Of a stretch of 64,000 nucleotides of DNA, positions 62,896 through 64,000 are shown one piece after another. The stretch covers positions 62,001 through 126,000 of the forward strand of contig NZ_JASPJX010000007.1 in NCBI RefSeq assembly GCF_030232585.1, given 5' to 3'. Within the stretch, counting starts at the first letter, position 1; each line of letters opens with the position of its first letter. The position numbers and the translations under genes are program-made. This DNA comes from Corynebacterium sp. MSK008 (GTDB taxonomy: Bacteria > Actinomycetota > Actinomycetes > Mycobacteriales > Mycobacteriaceae). The notes under the pieces were generated by a model. It ran no database searches. It was not told where the DNA came from and saw nothing but the letters and a program-made list of their open reading frames with translations.

Positions 62896-63660
62896 CTAGC
62901 CGTCAAAGCGGAACAGGCGCACGGCGGCGGTCATCGCGGCTACCCCCCAGGCGGCGAGCGAGGCCCACGCCACCCAGTTGACCTGCAACGACAGTGCTTG
63001 CACCAGGGCGCCGGCCAGTGCCACGGTGGGCACCGCGTTCCACCACCCGGCGTGCGCGATGTCGCCGGAGTAGCCCACCCAGCCGAGGATGCCCATGAGC
63101 ACCAGCCAGATCAGGTTCGCAAGCGCCAGCACCAGCTCGGCGCGCAGGGTGCCGCCCATCAGCAGCCCCATCGCGGTGAACGCGGCGACGCCGACGAGGA
63201 GGGTGGCCAGCCCGAACGCGGCGCCGGCGGGGGTTACGCGCCACCCCAGCGCCAGCGCGATGGCTCCGAGCACCACGAGCTGCACCACCACGGTGGCCAG
63301 CACACCGAGGATCTTGCCCACGATGATGGTCCAGGGCGGCACGCCGGACGCGCCGGTGCGCTTTAAGGCCCCGTAGCGGCGGTCGAAGGCGACGGCGATG
63401 GCCTGGCCGGTAAAACCCGCACCGGTGGCGGCCACAGCGAAAACCATGGGCACCAGCACGTCGGGCTCAGTGTTCTCGCCCAGGATCGGCGCGAAGTGCG
63501 CGGCAAGCAGGATCGCCGCCGGGATCAGTACGTTGACCAGGAGCTGCTCACCGTGGCGCAGCATCAGCTTCGCCTCGATGCGACCCTGGGCCGCGGCCAT
63601 CCGGCCGAAGGACGCCCGCTGCGGCGCCGGGGCGAAAATGCCGGGGGTAAGCTTTTCCAT
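62896..63660 (-). CDS. ABC-2 type transporter permease
   Basis: 254 residues with six membrane segments (for example LLVNVLIPAAILLAAHFAPI and VVVQLVVLGAIALALGW). An EAKLMLRHGEQLLVN start and the motif AVAFDRRYGALKRTGASGVPPW are typical of ABC-2 export permeases. The start overlaps the stop of the ATPase gene (TAATG). The substrate is not known. In corynebacteria an ABC exporter lies next to ctaA, which this matches. Confidence 0.85.
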   Translation of the reverse strand: MEKLTPGIFAPAPQRASFGRMAAAQGRIEAKLMLRHGEQLLVNVLIPAAILLAAHFAPILGENTEPDVLVPMVFAVAATGAGFTGQAIAVAFDRRYGALKRTGASGVPPWTIIVGKILGVLATVVVQLVVLGAIALALGWRVTPAGAAFGLATLLVGVAAFTAMGLLMGGTLRAELVLALANLIWLVLMGILGWVGYSGDIAHAGWWNAVPTVALAGALVQALSLQVNWVAWASLAAWGVAAMTAAVRLFRFDG

Positions 63661-64000
63661 TAGCTCCTCAGCTCCCTTCCTGTGATGTCCAAAAACACGT
63701 CCTCTAGGTTGCGGTGGGACACGCTCAGCTCGCGTATCAGCACTCCTTGGCGTGCGGCCTCGCGCGCCAGCTTCTCGACGACCTCCGGCGAGCCCGTACC
63801 CTTGATCCGGTAACTGCGGGGCCGGACTTCCTCGACGGTGAGGCCGGCGGGCGTGAGCTCGTCGTTAAGCCTGTGCACGTCAAGCGCCTCCGCCGTCTCG
63901 ACAGCGAGCAGCGGAAACTCCTCGTGGCTGGTCAGCTCCTCCGGGGAGCCCTGGGCGACGACCTTGCCGTGGTCGATGATGACGACGTCGTCTGCGAGGC
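63660..64000 (-). CDS. ABC transporter ATP-binding protein, partial (5' end beyond the window)
   Basis: The frame runs in from the window edge. The visible 112 residues begin after the Walker B/D-loop region with LADDVVIIDHGKVVAQGSPEEL, the standard end of an ABC ATPase core. A C-terminal regulatory segment follows (VEEVRPRSYRIKGTGSPEVV, LSVSHRNLEDVFLDITG), as in ABC-2 exporter ATPases of the daunorubicin/NodI type. An internal GTG at 63878 is not the real start. It is paired with the overlapping permease gene. Confidence 0.88.
   Translation of the reverse strand, partial: LADDVVIIDHGKVVAQGSPEELTSHEEFPLLAVETAEALDVHRLNDELTPAGLTVEEVRPRSYRIKGTGSPEVVEKLAREAARQGVLIRELSVSHRNLEDVFLDITGRELRS

Overview
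The window is a gene-dense, GC-rich (about two-thirds G+C by eye) stretch of actinobacterial core chromosome. Gene order and content point to the genus Corynebacterium. The diagnostic clusters are tkt-tal-zwf-opcA-pgl, gap-pgk-tpiA-secG preceded by uvrC-rapZ-yvcK-whiA, aroC-aroK-aroB-aroQ-pepQ-efp-nusB, pyrR-pyrB-pyrC-carA-carB-pyrF, the actinobacterial mIHF-gmk-rpoZ-coaBC-metK run and ribD-ribC-ribBA-ribH. An exact TAGAC-N6-GTCTA (McbR-type) operator in front of metK supports the assignment. I see no phage, IS element, CRISPR array, tRNA or rRNA. No intergenic gap reaches 300 bases.

Layout. 1-4855: 3' part of a CBS-domain gene, a membrane-anchored zinc metallopeptidase, aspS and a kinase-fold protein. 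4867-13941: rarA, alaS, ruvX, mltG, aroE, a small prepilin peptidase, then aroC and aroK. 13966-17793: aroB, aroQ, pepQ, efp, nusB, closed by a perfect 20-bp inverted repeat. 17901-21026: a polyphosphate kinase 2, then a convergent operon of two tandem YbjN-domain genes and an SRPBCC-epimerase fusion. 21157-28638: the pyrimidine operon, whose leader carries a PyrR-binding-loop-like hairpin over the ribosome binding site. 28862-32790: mIHF, gmk, rpoZ, a strong terminator, coaBC and metK. 32787-34987: two membrane proteins and a secreted polysaccharide deacetylase on the minus strand. 35115-43570 and on to 44699: priA (degenerate), def, fmt, rsmB, rpe, and the riboflavin operon with a PH-like membrane protein behind it. 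44703-49749: uvrC, rapZ, yvcK, whiA. 49990-53409: gap, pgk, tpiA, secG. 53422-59868 (minus): tkt, tal, zwf, opcA and pgl, the pentose phosphate operon. 60028-64000: ctaB, a quinone oxidoreductase, ctaA and an ABC-2 exporter.

How the genes work together. Glycolysis and the pentose phosphate operon converge on a shared end, where the secG terminator lies inside the last codons of pgl. The aro genes supply chorismate, the pyr operon makes UMP, the rib genes make FMN/FAD precursors, coaBC makes CoA, metK makes SAM, and ctaA/ctaB make heme A for the terminal oxidase.

The most unusual point is carA. The reading frame between pyrC and carB encodes only the N-terminal domain of the carbamoyl-phosphate synthase small subunit (159 residues). 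The whole glutamine amidotransferase domain is missing, without debris or a frameshift. This predicts an ammonia-dependent enzyme or a glutaminase supplied from elsewhere. Other oddities are the absence of ppc from the gap-pgk-tpi-secG cluster, a PriA without helicase motifs, a RapZ without the P-loop lysine, an AroK with a 50-residue N-terminal extension, and a consistent set of leaderless start codons placed 7-8 nt after a -10 box.
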